A stretch of 32,579 nucleotides of DNA from Candidatus Rokuibacteriota bacterium. GTDB lineage: Bacteria; Methylomirabilota; Methylomirabilia; Rokubacteriales; CSP1-6. Both the position numbers and the translations under genes were made by a program. Shown here piece after piece: positions 7,480 through 15,736 of this stretch. Each line of letters opens with the position of its first letter. The first letter of the stretch is position 1. The notes under the pieces are model-generated. The model was not told where the DNA came from. It did no database searches and was given only the letters and a program-made list of their open reading frames with translations. The stretch lies in contig JAUSJX010000119.1 in the NCBI GenBank assembly GCA_030647435.1, positions 1 to 32,579 on the forward strand, given 5' to 3'.

Positions 7480-9734
7480 TGTTCGCCGCTTGGGGCCGCT
7501 TCGTCCACCGACACCGATGGCCCGTCCTTGCGCTCTCCGTGCTGTCGCTGGCCCCCTCCGTCTGGCAGATCGTCCGGGGCGCGACGTTCGACAACAACCC
7601 GCTGTCGAGGTTCACGGAGTCGGGACGCGCCATCGCCCTCATCGAGCGGGAGCTGCCGAAGAAGCCCCCGTCGTTCGGGCTCATCCTCGGCAGCGCGTCC
7701 CTTCGCGCCAAGGACCCCGCCTTCCGCGACGCCGTCGCGCGGGCCCTCGCGCCCCTCCGCAACGATGCGCGAGTCGCCCGCGTGGTGACGCCGTTCGACG
7801 GCGCGGGGCCGGACCCCCAGCACGTCTCCCGCGACGGCCGCCGCATCCTGGCGACGGTGGAGCTCACGAGCGGGCCGTCGGAGTTCGCCGCCCTCAATCT
7901 CGGCCAGGGCGAGAGCGGCGCCTACGCGGAGCTGCGCGCCCTGGTGCGCTCCGACGCGCTCGAGGTGGTGCCGGTGGGAACCATGGCCCTCAACCACGAC
8001 TTCACGGAGACGGCCACTCGAGCCATCGCGCGCGCCGAGCGGGTGCTCTGGCCCGTGGTGCCGCTGCTGCTCGTTCTCGTCTTCGGCTCCGTGATCGCGG
8101 CCGCGCTCCCGCTCGGCGTCGGCGTGCTCAGCGTGGCGGCGGGGATGGCAGCGACGCTCGCGCTGTCGCGGGTCGCGCCCGTCTCCGTCTACGCCGTCAA
8201 CGTGGTCTCGATGGTCGGCTTCAGCGTAGCGGTGGACTACTCGCTGTTCGTCGTCAGCCGCTTCCGCGACGAGCTGCGCGGGCGGCCGGGCGCCGAGGCG
8301 CTCGCGCGCACGATGGAGACCGCGGGCCGGGCTGTCCTCTTCTCCGGTCTCACCGTGGCCATCGGGCTCCTCGGCATGCTCTGCCTCCGCCTCCGAAGCC
8401 TGGCCTCGATGGGACTGGCGGGCACGGCCGTCGTCCTGCTCGCCGTCGTCTTCGCCCTGACCTTCCTCCCCGCGCTCCTCGCCATCCTCGGACCGCGCGT
8501 CGACGCGCTCCGGCTGCCGTTTCTCAACCCGGAGCAGTCGGAGCGGAGCCGGCGCGCCTGGCGGCGGCTCGCCGCCGCGGTAATGGCGCACCCCTGGCGC
8601 GTGCTCCTCCCCGTCGTGGCGGGGCTGCTCCTCGTCGGCTCACCCTTCCTGCGGCTCCGGCTCGGGGGCAGCGACGCGAGCGTGCTGCCGGCCTCGGCGG
8701 AATCGCGCCGCGGCGAAGAGCTGCGGCGTGGCGAGTTCGTCGCGGGCGAGGCCAACCACCTCGTGGTGGCGCTCCATGATTCCCGGGGCCGGACCCGCTC
8801 GGCCGAGTCGGTGGGCCGGGCCCATGACTTCTCCCGGTGGCTCGCCGCGCTCCCGAACGTGAGCCGCGTGGACGGGCCTGTGTCCATCGATCCCCGCATC
8901 ACCCGCGATCAATACCAGAAGATCTTCGCGACGCCGCGCGAGCTGCTGCCGCCATCGCTCCGCGAGGCCCTCGCGCAGACCGCGAGCGACCGCCTCATGC
9001 TCCTCGTCGTCTCGACCCCGCTGCGGGCGGGCGCCCAGGAGGCGCACGACCTCGTGCGGACGATCCGCGCGGCGCACCCGCCGGTGGACGGCGAGGTCCT
9101 CGTCACCGGCCAGACCGCTCTCGATCTCGATTTCGCCGACGCCATCGCCCGCAACGCCCCGGTCGCCGTCGCCGTCATCCTGGTCGCGACCTACGTGGTG
9201 CTTTTCATGCTCCTCGGCTCCCTGCTCCTGCCGCTCAAGGCGGTCGTCATGAACGTGCTGTCCATCAGCGCCTCCTACGGCGCGCTGGTGTGGATCTTCC
9301 AGGACGGCCATCTCGGCGGCTGGCTCGGTTTCACGCCGGGGCCCATCGAGACCTCGACGCCGATCATCATGTTCTGTGTGATGTTCGGTCTCTCGATGGA
9401 CTACGAGGTCCTGCTGCTCAGCCGGGTCCGCGAAGAGTACGATCGCACCGGTGACAACACGCAAGCGGTCGCGTTCGCGCTGGAGCGTACGGGCCGGCTC
9501 ATCACGGGGGCGGCGGCCATCATGGCCGCGGTATTCTTCGCCTTCGGGACGGCCGACATGGTCCCCATCCAGGCAATCGGAATCGGGATGGGCATCGCGG
9601 TGGTGGTGGACGCGACCGTGGTCCGCGCCCTCCTCGTACCCGCGACCATGCGGCTGATGGGCGAGTGGAACTGGTGGGCGCCCGCGCCCCTCGCCCGGCT
9701 GCACCGCCGGCTGAAGCTGGGCGACACCCACTAA
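7479..9734 (+). CDS. MMPL/RND family transporter (HpnN-like lipid exporter candidate)
   Basis: This encodes 751 residues from GTG 7479, whose G is the last base of the upstream TAG. A longer open frame reaching back to 7101 is only overlap with the radical SAM gene. The architecture is the doubled RND form: an N-terminal helix (residues 10-30), a periplasmic loop, then a helix cluster at about 185-335 containing SMVGFSVAVDYSLFVVSRFR, a further helix near 375, a second periplasmic domain, and a second cluster at about 560-725 with VMFGLSMDYEVLLLSRVREE. The charged D-Y-x-L/V-x-x-x-S-R motif of MMPL proteins is present in both halves. It probably moves the lipid modified by the preceding enzyme to the outer membrane (inference from coupling). 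It converges with livF, 25 bp apart. Confidence 0.9.
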   Translation: MFAAWGRFVHRHRWPVLALSVLSLAPSVWQIVRGATFDNNPLSRFTESGRAIALIERELPKKPPSFGLILGSASLRAKDPAFRDAVARALAPLRNDARVARVVTPFDGAGPDPQHVSRDGRRILATVELTSGPSEFAALNLGQGESGAYAELRALVRSDALEVVPVGTMALNHDFTETATRAIARAERVLWPVVPLLLVLVFGSVIAAALPLGVGVLSVAAGMAATLALSRVAPVSVYAVNVVSMVGFSVAVDYSLFVVSRFRDELRGRPGAEALARTMETAGRAVLFSGLTVAIGLLGMLCLRLRSLASMGLAGTAVVLLAVVFALTFLPALLAILGPRVDALRLPFLNPEQSERSRRAWRRLAAAVMAHPWRVLLPVVAGLLLVGSPFLRLRLGGSDASVLPASAESRRGEELRRGEFVAGEANHLVVALHDSRGRTRSAESVGRAHDFSRWLAALPNVSRVDGPVSIDPRITRDQYQKIFATPRELLPPSLREALAQTASDRLMLLVVSTPLRAGAQEAHDLVRTIRAAHPPVDGEVLVTGQTALDLDFADAIARNAPVAVAVILVATYVVLFMLLGSLLLPLKAVVMNVLSISASYGALVWIFQDGHLGGWLGFTPGPIETSTPIIMFCVMFGLSMDYEVLLLSRVREEYDRTGDNTQAVAFALERTGRLITGAAAIMAAVFFAFGTADMVPIQAIGIGMGIAVVVDATVVRALLVPATMRLMGEWNWWAPAPLARLHRRLKLGDTH

Positions 9735-9759
9735 GACACGCGCATCGACACGCTGGCTC

Positions 9760-10476
9760 CTACACCTCTAGGTATCGCGCGCGGATCTCCGGCTGGGCGT
9801 TCAGCTCCTCGACGGTCCCGCTGAATCCGACGTGGGCCTTGCCCATGAGGTAGACGCGGTGGGCCAGGGACATCGCCACCTTCAGGTTGTGCTCGACGAG
9901 GAGGATCGACACCCCGGCCTGGTTGACCTCCGCTAGCACGTCGCGAACCTCCTTCACCACGAGTGGGGCGAGGCCCTCGGTGGGCTCGTCCACGAGCACC
10001 AGGTCGGGGTTGCCCATCAAGGTCCTGGCGATGGCGAGCATTTGCTGCTCGCCTCCCGACAGGAGCCGGCCCTTCTGGGCGGTCCGCTCCCGCATGAACG
10101 GGAAGTGCTGGTAGATCCGCTCGACGGTCCACGTGGTGGCAGAGCGATTGGCCGCGGCCCGGCCTCGCTTGATCCCCATCGACAGGTTGTCGAGCACGGT
10201 GAGGTTCGGGAAGATACGTCGCTCCTCCGGTACGTAGCCGATGCCGGCGCGGGCCACCTTGTACGGGGGCGCTCCTGCCAGGTCCTTGCCGCGATAGAGC
10301 ACTCGTCCCGAGCTCGCCCGGACCAGCCCGATGATGCTCTTCAGCGCGGTGCTCTTTCCCATGCCGTTGCGCCCCAGGAGCGCGACGATCTCGCCCTCCC
10401 CAACGGTCAGCGAGAAATCTCGCAACGCATGACTCTCGCCATAGTAGGTGTTCAAGCCCTCGATCTCGAGCAGCAT
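9760..10476 (-). CDS. livF: Branched-chain amino-acid-type ABC transporter ATPase LivF
   Basis: This encodes 238 residues, the usual LivF length. Walker A is GRNGMGKST (residues 35-43), the Q-loop region contains YVPEERRIFPNLTV, the signature is LLSGGEQQMLAIARTL and Walker B is LVLVDEPTEGLAP, followed by the switch histidine in VEHNLKVA. It is the last gene of the operon, starting 3 bp after the livG stop. The substrate could be branched-chain amino acids, amides, urea or aromatic compounds, because the Liv ATPases do not determine specificity. Confidence 0.95.
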   Translation of the reverse strand: MLLEIEGLNTYYGESHALRDFSLTVGEGEIVALLGRNGMGKSTALKSIIGLVRASSGRVLYRGKDLAGAPPYKVARAGIGYVPEERRIFPNLTVLDNLSMGIKRGRAAANRSATTWTVERIYQHFPFMRERTAQKGRLLSGGEQQMLAIARTLMGNPDLVLVDEPTEGLAPLVVKEVRDVLAEVNQAGVSILLVEHNLKVAMSLAHRVYLMGKAHVGFSGTVEELNAQPEIRARYLEV

Positions 10477-10479
10477 CGC

Positions 10480-11223
10480 CTAGTCCGCGACCTCTCCCAG
10501 ATAGGCGTCCCGGACCGCCTGGTTCGCCTTGATCTCGCGGGGCGACCCCGTGGCGAGGATCTCGCCGTGGTGGAGCACGGTGATCTGGTCCGCCAGCGAG
10601 AACACCACGTCCATGTCGTGCTCGACGATGACAACGGTCCGCCCCTCAGTCAGTCGGCGGATCAAGTCGACGGCGTTCCGAGTTTCGTCCCGCGACATCC
10701 CGGCGGTCGGCTCGTCGAGCAGGACCAGCTCGGGGTCGGTGCTCATGGCCAGGCTGATCTCCAGGGCCCGATGCTTGCCGTACGAGAGCAAGCGGGCCGG
10801 CAGATCGCGCTCCGCGGTGAGGTTGATCCGCCGGAGGACCTCCTCGGCCTCCTCGGTGACGTCCCGCATCGCGTCCACCATGTGGAGCAGGTTGAAGCGC
10901 ACCCCCCGCCGGCCCAGAATCCCCATGCGGACGTTCTGGAACGCGGTCAGTCTGGGGAACGTGCTGGTGATCTGGAAGGAGCGCCCCATGCCAAGGCGCA
11001 CGAGCGCGTGCGGGGGTGCCGCGGTCACGTCCTGTTCCTTGAAGAACACCCGGCCACTGCGCGGCGCGTAGGTGCCGGAGATGACGTTGAAGAGCGTGGT
11101 CTTGCCGGCCCCATTGGGGCCGATGACGGCGTGCCGTTCGCCTCGACGCACGCTCAGGTTGACGCGGGACAACACCCGCAGACCGTCGAAGTCGTGGGAG
11201 AGGTCCCGGGTTTCGAGGATCAC
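10480..11223 (-). CDS. livG: Branched-chain amino-acid-type ABC transporter ATPase LivG
   Basis: This encodes 247 residues from GTG 11223, which overlaps the livM stop (GTGA). The start is fixed by the family N-terminus, ILETRDLSHDFDGLRVLSRV. Walker A is GPNGAGKTT, the LivG-type insert contains GMGRSFQITSTFPRLTAFQN, Walker B is LVLLDEPTAGMS and the switch His is in VEHDMDVVF. The signature position reads LLSYGKHRALEIS: Y replaces the first G of LSGGQ and K the Q-side residue, a variation common in LivG proteins. It pairs with LivF below the LivH/LivM membrane domains. Confidence 0.95.
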   Translation of the reverse strand: MILETRDLSHDFDGLRVLSRVNLSVRRGERHAVIGPNGAGKTTLFNVISGTYAPRSGRVFFKEQDVTAAPPHALVRLGMGRSFQITSTFPRLTAFQNVRMGILGRRGVRFNLLHMVDAMRDVTEEAEEVLRRINLTAERDLPARLLSYGKHRALEISLAMSTDPELVLLDEPTAGMSRDETRNAVDLIRRLTEGRTVVIVEHDMDVVFSLADQITVLHHGEILATGSPREIKANQAVRDAYLGEVAD

Positions 11224-12215
11224 CGCGCGATCTCCGTGGCGCCCCGCGGCGCGAAGCGCGCGCGGGCCCGGGCCCGCACAGCGTCCACAAACCCCATGAA
11301 CCCCAGCGGGGCATACATGATGACGAGGATCAGGATCAGCCCCACCACCAGCTCGACGCGCTCGGTGTACCGGCTGGTCAGCTCGCTGATGAGCCCGAAG
11401 ATCGCCGCGCCAAAGATCGGGCCGAAGAAGCTCCCGACGCCGCCGATCATCGTCATCGTCACCGGCGTGAAGGAGTTGAGGACGTGCAAGGCGTCGGCCG
11501 AGATCAGGTTCTGGAACAGCGCGTAGACCGACCCCGCCACCCCGGCGAAGCCGGCCGAGAGCAGGTACACGACCGCCTTGGTCTGGGGAACCCTGAAACC
11601 CAGGTAGGCGACCCGCCTGGGATTGTCCCGCAAACCGACCATGACGCTCCCGAACGGCGTCTTGGTGACGAACCAGAGGACGAAGACGCTTAGTCCCAGC
11701 ACGGCGGCGGCGAAGTAATAGAAGCTCGACGGGTCCTTCATGTCGACACTCACGAGGCCGGGGATGCGGAACGGCGGGATGGCGAACCCGCCGATTCCGT
11801 CCTCGCCCCCGGTGATCGCCCGCAACTTCAGGGCCAGGACGTACATCAGCTGGGCGAAGGCCAGGTGAAGCATCGAGAAGGCGGTGCCGCTTACCCGGAC
11901 CATGAGGGGAGAGAGGAGCAGGGCGAGAGCGACCGCTGCCGCCACGCCAATGACCAGGGCGGGCAATAGCGGCAGGCTCTTGATGTGCGTCAGGGCGAGC
12001 GCGGTGCCGTAGCCGCCGGCCCCGAAGAACATGGCGTGACCGAAACTGAGGAGCCCGGTGAAGCCGAGAAGGAGGTTGAAGGATACCGCGTACAGGGCGA
12101 AGATGCCGAACGTGACGAACACGTTGGTGAAGTAGATGCCGAACAGGTACGGATAGGCGAGCAGGGCGGCAAGCGCAAGGCTCCCGCCGATCCATCGCAG
12201 CGTGGTAGGCGTCAT
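11220..12215 (-). CDS. livM: Branched-chain amino-acid-type ABC permease LivM
   Basis: This encodes 331 residues from ATG 12215, overlapping the livH stop (ATGA). Multiple hydrophobic helices are present, with the LivM landmarks GIFALYAVSFNLLLGFTGLL and SFGHAMFFGAGGY near the N-terminus and GLRDNPRRVAYLGF (the cytoplasmic ATPase-coupling loop) in the middle. The conserved MIGGVGSFFGPIFGA precedes the last helices. The C-terminal tail is arginine-rich. It forms the inner-membrane channel with LivH. Confidence 0.95.
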   Translation of the reverse strand: MTPTTLRWIGGSLALAALLAYPYLFGIYFTNVFVTFGIFALYAVSFNLLLGFTGLLSFGHAMFFGAGGYGTALALTHIKSLPLLPALVIGVAAAVALALLLSPLMVRVSGTAFSMLHLAFAQLMYVLALKLRAITGGEDGIGGFAIPPFRIPGLVSVDMKDPSSFYYFAAAVLGLSVFVLWFVTKTPFGSVMVGLRDNPRRVAYLGFRVPQTKAVVYLLSAGFAGVAGSVYALFQNLISADALHVLNSFTPVTMTMIGGVGSFFGPIFGAAIFGLISELTSRYTERVELVVGLILILVIMYAPLGFMGFVDAVRARARARFAPRGATEIAR

Positions 12216-13084
12216 TCCCTCTCGCCGAACAGGCCCATGGGCCGGAAGGCCAGGACGATGGCCATGAAGAGGAACATCAGGACCGGTGCGAGCTGGGACA
12301 CGAACTGCACGCCGTAGGAGTTCAGCTCGCCGAGGATGATCGACACAAGGAAGGCGCCCCAGAGACTGCCCAGGCCGCCTGTCACTACCACCACGAACGC
12401 GTCCATGCCCATCTGGTCGGCCAAGCCGGGGTAGACAGTAAGGATGGGCGCGATGACGACGCCGGCCACGCCCGCCAGCCACGTGCCCGTGCCGAACACG
12501 AGCATAAAGACGAGCGGTACGTTGACACCGAGGGCGTTCACCATGCCCGCGTCGGAGACGGCGGCCCGCACCACCGTGCCCAGCCGCGTCGTGTAGAGCA
12601 GCGCGGCCAAGATGCCCAGCACCACCAATGCCAGGCCGATCACGAACACGCGATAGAGCGGGTAGTCGAGACCGCCGAGCGCCAGCCGCCCCTCGAGAAC
12701 CGCCGGGACGTGGATCGGCAGGCTCTCCGTCCCCCAGAACACCTTGACACCCTCCAGGATGACCAGTGAGATGCCCACGGTCAGGATCAATTCCCCCATG
12801 TGCCCGAAGGCGTGCACCCGCCGGAGGAGCAGGCGCTCGCACAGCACGCCCAGGACGGCTGCTACCACGGGCGCGACGAGGAGCGCCAGCCAGAAGCTCC
12901 CGAACACCGCCAGCACCTGGTAGGAGAAGTACGCGGACAGCATGAAGAAGGAGGCGTGGGCAATGTTCAGGATGCCCATCATCCCGAACACCATGGTGAG
13001 CCCCGACGCCACCAGGAAGAGCAACATCCCGTACGCCAGCCCGTGAACACCCTGGGCCACGTACATCGCCGTTGTCGGGTCCAC
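12212..13084 (-). CDS. livH: Branched-chain amino-acid-type ABC permease LivH
   Basis: This encodes 290 residues from GTG 13084. Family landmarks are GLTMVFGMMGILNIAHASFF near the N-terminus, the coupling segment TTRLGTVVRAAVSDAGMVNA and GGLGSLWGAFLVSIILGELN near the end. It is separated from the upstream solute-binding protein gene by 154 bp holding a strong hairpin, and it overlaps livM by 4 bp. Confidence 0.95.
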   Translation of the reverse strand: MDPTTAMYVAQGVHGLAYGMLLFLVASGLTMVFGMMGILNIAHASFFMLSAYFSYQVLAVFGSFWLALLVAPVVAAVLGVLCERLLLRRVHAFGHMGELILTVGISLVILEGVKVFWGTESLPIHVPAVLEGRLALGGLDYPLYRVFVIGLALVVLGILAALLYTTRLGTVVRAAVSDAGMVNALGVNVPLVFMLVFGTGTWLAGVAGVVIAPILTVYPGLADQMGMDAFVVVVTGGLGSLWGAFLVSIILGELNSYGVQFVSQLAPVLMFLFMAIVLAFRPMGLFGERE

Positions 13085-13202
13085 GCTTTGTCCTCTGCCA
13101 GCCCCAGTCAGGAGCTGAAGTGATCGCCGAGTCGTTCGAGCGGCGGCTTCGCCGGCGCAACTGTTCTCAAGTAATTGGGCGCGCGCGCTCCCGGTGGGGG
13201 GT

Positions 13203-13232
13203 GTCGGGGGGAGCGGCGTCGCTCCCCCCGAC
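13203..13232 (-). terminator. Strong intercistronic hairpin between solute-binding protein gene and livH
   Basis: A perfect 13-bp inverted repeat, GTCGGGGGGAGCG (13203-13215) and CGCTCCCCCCGAC (13220-13232), has a 4-base loop and starts 7 bp beyond the stop of the binding-protein gene. No T-tract follows, so it is more likely an mRNA-stabilising or partial attenuation hairpin that raises binding-protein expression over the membrane genes than a full terminator (inference from position in similar operons). Confidence 0.7.
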
Positions 13233-13238
13233 GTCCAG

Positions 13239-14654
13239 TCAGTCGCCGGCCTCGCTCTTGTCCTTGCAGCGCGCGAGGCTGCGGTCCATCTTCGGCAGCA
13301 CGTACTTGGCCGGGATCATGACCGAAGGGCCAACGCTCGAGGTTCCCTCATACCAGAAATACGGCGCGATGTTGAACGACTCCCGCTGCTTCGCGGGCCC
13401 GACGTATTCCTCGACGTGGAGATCCTGGATCGCCTTGTGGTCGCATGCCCGCATCGTCAGGACCTTCCCATTGAGGAGCTGGTAGCTGTCGCCCTCCCAG
13501 ACCTTGATGATCTTCTCGGGGTCCGTGCTTCCCGCCCGCTCGATCACGCTCAGCAGCCAGTACGTCTGCTGGATGTACGAGCCGATGTTTCCCGTCCCGT
13601 GCTCGTAGAGGCGGGTGTTGTAGGGCGGGCCCCACTTCGTCTTCCACAGGGTGTTCCAGGCCTTGTACGCCTTGGTCTGGCCCGGCGTCTTGAAGAAGCC
13701 GCCCTCGGAGCCGTATTGGCTCACGTGCACGAGCCCGGTGGTGCCGTCCACGCCCACGCGATGGAGCATGTTCGGCTCGTCGAGGAAGAGGTTCGCGAAC
13801 GGCAGCGTGACGCCCATCTGCCGGGCCTGGACGAGGAGGTTCTCGGCGTCGGGGATCCAGTCGCCGGTGAAGATGACCTCGGTGCTGGAGGCCTTGATCT
13901 TCTGGAGGTACGGCGCGAAGTCCTTCATGAAGAGCGGGTGGTAGTCCTCGCCGAGCAGCTCGGCCTCGGGGTAGTACTCCTTGAGCCCCTTCTTGAACCC
14001 GTCGGCGAGCGAGTGGCCGAACAGGTAGTCCTGGCCGAGGATGTAGAACTTCTTCTCCTTCTTCCGGACCTTGCCGTAGTAGTAGGCGGCGGCCCGGCCG
14101 ATCTGCTCGGTGGAGAACGACGACATGAAGGAGTAGCGGCTGAAGCTCGTCTCGTCGTACAGCTCATCGGAGAGCGCGGCCGTCGTGTGGGCGATGACCT
14201 TGTACTTGTCGGCCACCTGGTTGATGACCTTCATCAGGTGGCTGCCGTCGGTGCCCCAGAGCACGTGCACCTTCTCCTGCAGCACCATGCGCTCGGCGAC
14301 TTTCTTCGTCTCCGCCGGCTGGGAGGCGTGGTTCGCCTTGATGACCTCGATCTTCTTCCGCTTACCGTCGACCATGATGCCGCCCCGCTTGTTGATGTCG
14401 TGGGCGGCCCACTGGACGGAGATGAAGTAGATCTGGCCCACGACCGCGGCCGGGCCGGAGAAGGACGCCACCACCGCGATCTTGATGGTGTCCCCGGTGG
14501 GGATGACCGGGTTGTTCGGATCGAAGTCCGACATGTCGGCCATCTTGTCCGAGTCGAAGGCGGCCTTGGCCTGGGCCGCCCGGGCGCCGGGGACTCCGAC
14601 GAGCAGGAGACACGCGAGGACAACGAGGGCGAGGGCCGTGCGCGGTGGTTTCAT
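13239..14654 (-). CDS. Periplasmic substrate-binding protein of liv-type ABC transporter
   Basis: This encodes 471 residues from ATG 14654, with AAGGAGG 6-7 bp upstream; longer in-frame starts lack this site. A signal peptide MKPPRTALALVVLACLLLVG ends near ARA-AQ. The mature protein is a type I periplasmic binding protein (Peripla_BP_6): TIKIAVVASFSGPAAVVGQI, then AAHDINKRGGI, then VHVLWGTDGSHLMKVINQV, VIFTGDWIPDAENLLVQARQ and SVIERAGSTDPEKIIKVWEG. It is longer than classical LivK (about 370), as in the urea/amide and aromatic-acid binding branches, so the ligand is uncertain. It is the second gene of the GntR-liv operon. Confidence 0.9.
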   Translation of the reverse strand: MKPPRTALALVVLACLLLVGVPGARAAQAKAAFDSDKMADMSDFDPNNPVIPTGDTIKIAVVASFSGPAAVVGQIYFISVQWAAHDINKRGGIMVDGKRKKIEVIKANHASQPAETKKVAERMVLQEKVHVLWGTDGSHLMKVINQVADKYKVIAHTTAALSDELYDETSFSRYSFMSSFSTEQIGRAAAYYYGKVRKKEKKFYILGQDYLFGHSLADGFKKGLKEYYPEAELLGEDYHPLFMKDFAPYLQKIKASSTEVIFTGDWIPDAENLLVQARQMGVTLPFANLFLDEPNMLHRVGVDGTTGLVHVSQYGSEGGFFKTPGQTKAYKAWNTLWKTKWGPPYNTRLYEHGTGNIGSYIQQTYWLLSVIERAGSTDPEKIIKVWEGDSYQLLNGKVLTMRACDHKAIQDLHVEEYVGPAKQRESFNIAPYFWYEGTSSVGPSVMIPAKYVLPKMDRSLARCKDKSEAGD

Positions 14655-14695
14655 CGGGTCCTCCTTGACCGTGTGGGGGTCATCGGCAAGCCGGT

Positions 14696-15370
14696 TCATA
14701 CGAGATGCTTCATGATCACGTCGGCCGCCCACGAGATGTCGCACACGAGGGCGCGTTTGGCCGCCTTGCCGTCGCGCTGCCGCAGGGCGGCCACGACGAG
14801 GCGGTGGGGATGCTTCGGGTCCTTCGGGACGAAGTGCTCGTGCAGACTCTTCTCGATGACGATCGGCACAACGGCGCCCGCCCGCAGCCAGAGGCTGTCG
14901 AGGTGGGCGACGAGCACCGCGGAGCCCCCGGCCCGGTGCACGGCGGCGTGGAAGTCACGGTTGGCCCTCAGCGCGCCGAGCAGGTCCTTGGCCTCGTACG
15001 CCTGGTCCATCACGTCGCACAGCCGCTCCAGTTCGCTGATCCCCACCTCGTCGATGCGCCGGGCTGCGCGCTCGGCGGCCAGACCCTCGAGCAGCAACCG
15101 CATCGCGGTGATTTCCTCGAACGCGGCGGCGGTGAGGGTCGGCACGGTGAGCGTGCGGTTGGGTCCCGCGATCAGCGCCCCCTCGGCCACCAGGCGGCTC
15201 AGGGCGTGCCGGATCGGGGTGGGGCTCACGCCGAGTGCCTGGGCCAGCGCCCGCAGCGTGATGGGCTGACCCGCGGCGAACCGGCCCTCCATCAGCGCGT
15301 CACGGATCTGGGCGTGGACACGCTCCTCGAGCGTGTCTCGGGTCAACGGGCTGACGGGCAACGCCTCCAT
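14696..15370 (-). CDS. GntR-family (FadR/FCD) transcriptional regulator
   Basis: This encodes 224 residues from ATG 15370, after GGGGGAGGA. The N-terminal winged helix-turn-helix (residues about 12-75) contains LRALAQALGVSPTPIRHALS. The FCD effector domain follows (ITAMRLLLEGLAAERAARRI, then NRDFHAAVHRAGG, then HRLVVAALRQRDGKAAKRAL), with metal-ligand-type histidines in DFHAAVH and HPH. It is the first gene of the liv operon, 41 bp before the binding-protein gene, so it probably controls the operon in response to the imported compound or a metabolite (inference). A palindrome upstream is a candidate operator. Confidence 0.9.
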   Translation of the reverse strand: MEALPVSPLTRDTLEERVHAQIRDALMEGRFAAGQPITLRALAQALGVSPTPIRHALSRLVAEGALIAGPNRTLTVPTLTAAAFEEITAMRLLLEGLAAERAARRIDEVGISELERLCDVMDQAYEAKDLLGALRANRDFHAAVHRAGGSAVLVAHLDSLWLRAGAVVPIVIEKSLHEHFVPKDPKHPHRLVVAALRQRDGKAAKRALVCDISWAADVIMKHLV

Positions 15371-15414
15371 CCGAATCCTCCCCCAAGGGTGCCGGCCACG
15401 CGATCGGGCTATGA

Positions 15415-15461
15415 GTTAGCACGGTGCCAGGTCGATGTCAATGATACGTAATAACGTGTCA
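15415..15461 (-). promoter_or_regulatory. Putative promoter and palindromic operator of the GntR-liv operon
   Basis: On the minus strand TTGACA (15441-15436) is a perfect -35 box. A weak -10, TAACTC, lies about 17 bp downstream. Directly abutting the -35 upstream is a near-perfect palindrome TGATACGT-AATA-ACGTGTCA at 15442-15461 (7 of 8 bp pair), of the size bound by GntR/FCD dimers. Autoregulation is inferred. Confidence 0.5.
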
Positions 15462-15712
15462 CAGATCGGCCGGCTGTCGACTGCGAGATTGTTTTCGGAA
15501 GCAGAGACGACGAAGCGGTGCTGAAGGCCTGCGGCATCCCGCCCACCCGGATCCGCTTCCGCCACGGCGAGATTCATGCGCTGCTCGACGGGCTTCTTCT
15601 CGCCAACAGCTACCATGTGTCCCGCTACAACACGAACACGGGCCGGCTGACCACGGAGATGTTTTGCGAAGTGGTGGCCAGTTTGCTGGCCCCTCGCATC
15701 CGGCGGCAACTG
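15455..15712 (+). pseudogene. C-terminal fragment of a uracil-DNA glycosylase-like protein
   Basis: An open frame after TAA 15452 reads VDCEIVFGSRDDEAVLKACG and later LLANSYHVSRYNTNTGRLTT, then EMFCEVVASLL. The SYHxSxxNTxTGRLTxxM stretch is the C-terminal signature of family 4/5-type uracil-DNA glycosylases (LLxSYHPSxxNTxTGRLTxxML). The Fe-S cysteines and catalytic N-terminal half are absent, and no start or ribosome site precedes the remnant. After about 15710 the frame runs on only as the antisense of the VOC gene. It is probably a truncation relic. Confidence 0.55.
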
Positions 15713-15736
15713 CGAAACAGCTGGCGTAGCGCCGCG

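Noticed and set aside
13194-15269. 691-residue plus-strand frame opposite the liv binding-protein and GntR genes
   Set aside because: Leu/Val/Arg/Asp-biased antisense shadow without recognisable fold; the minus strand carries the clear family proteins.
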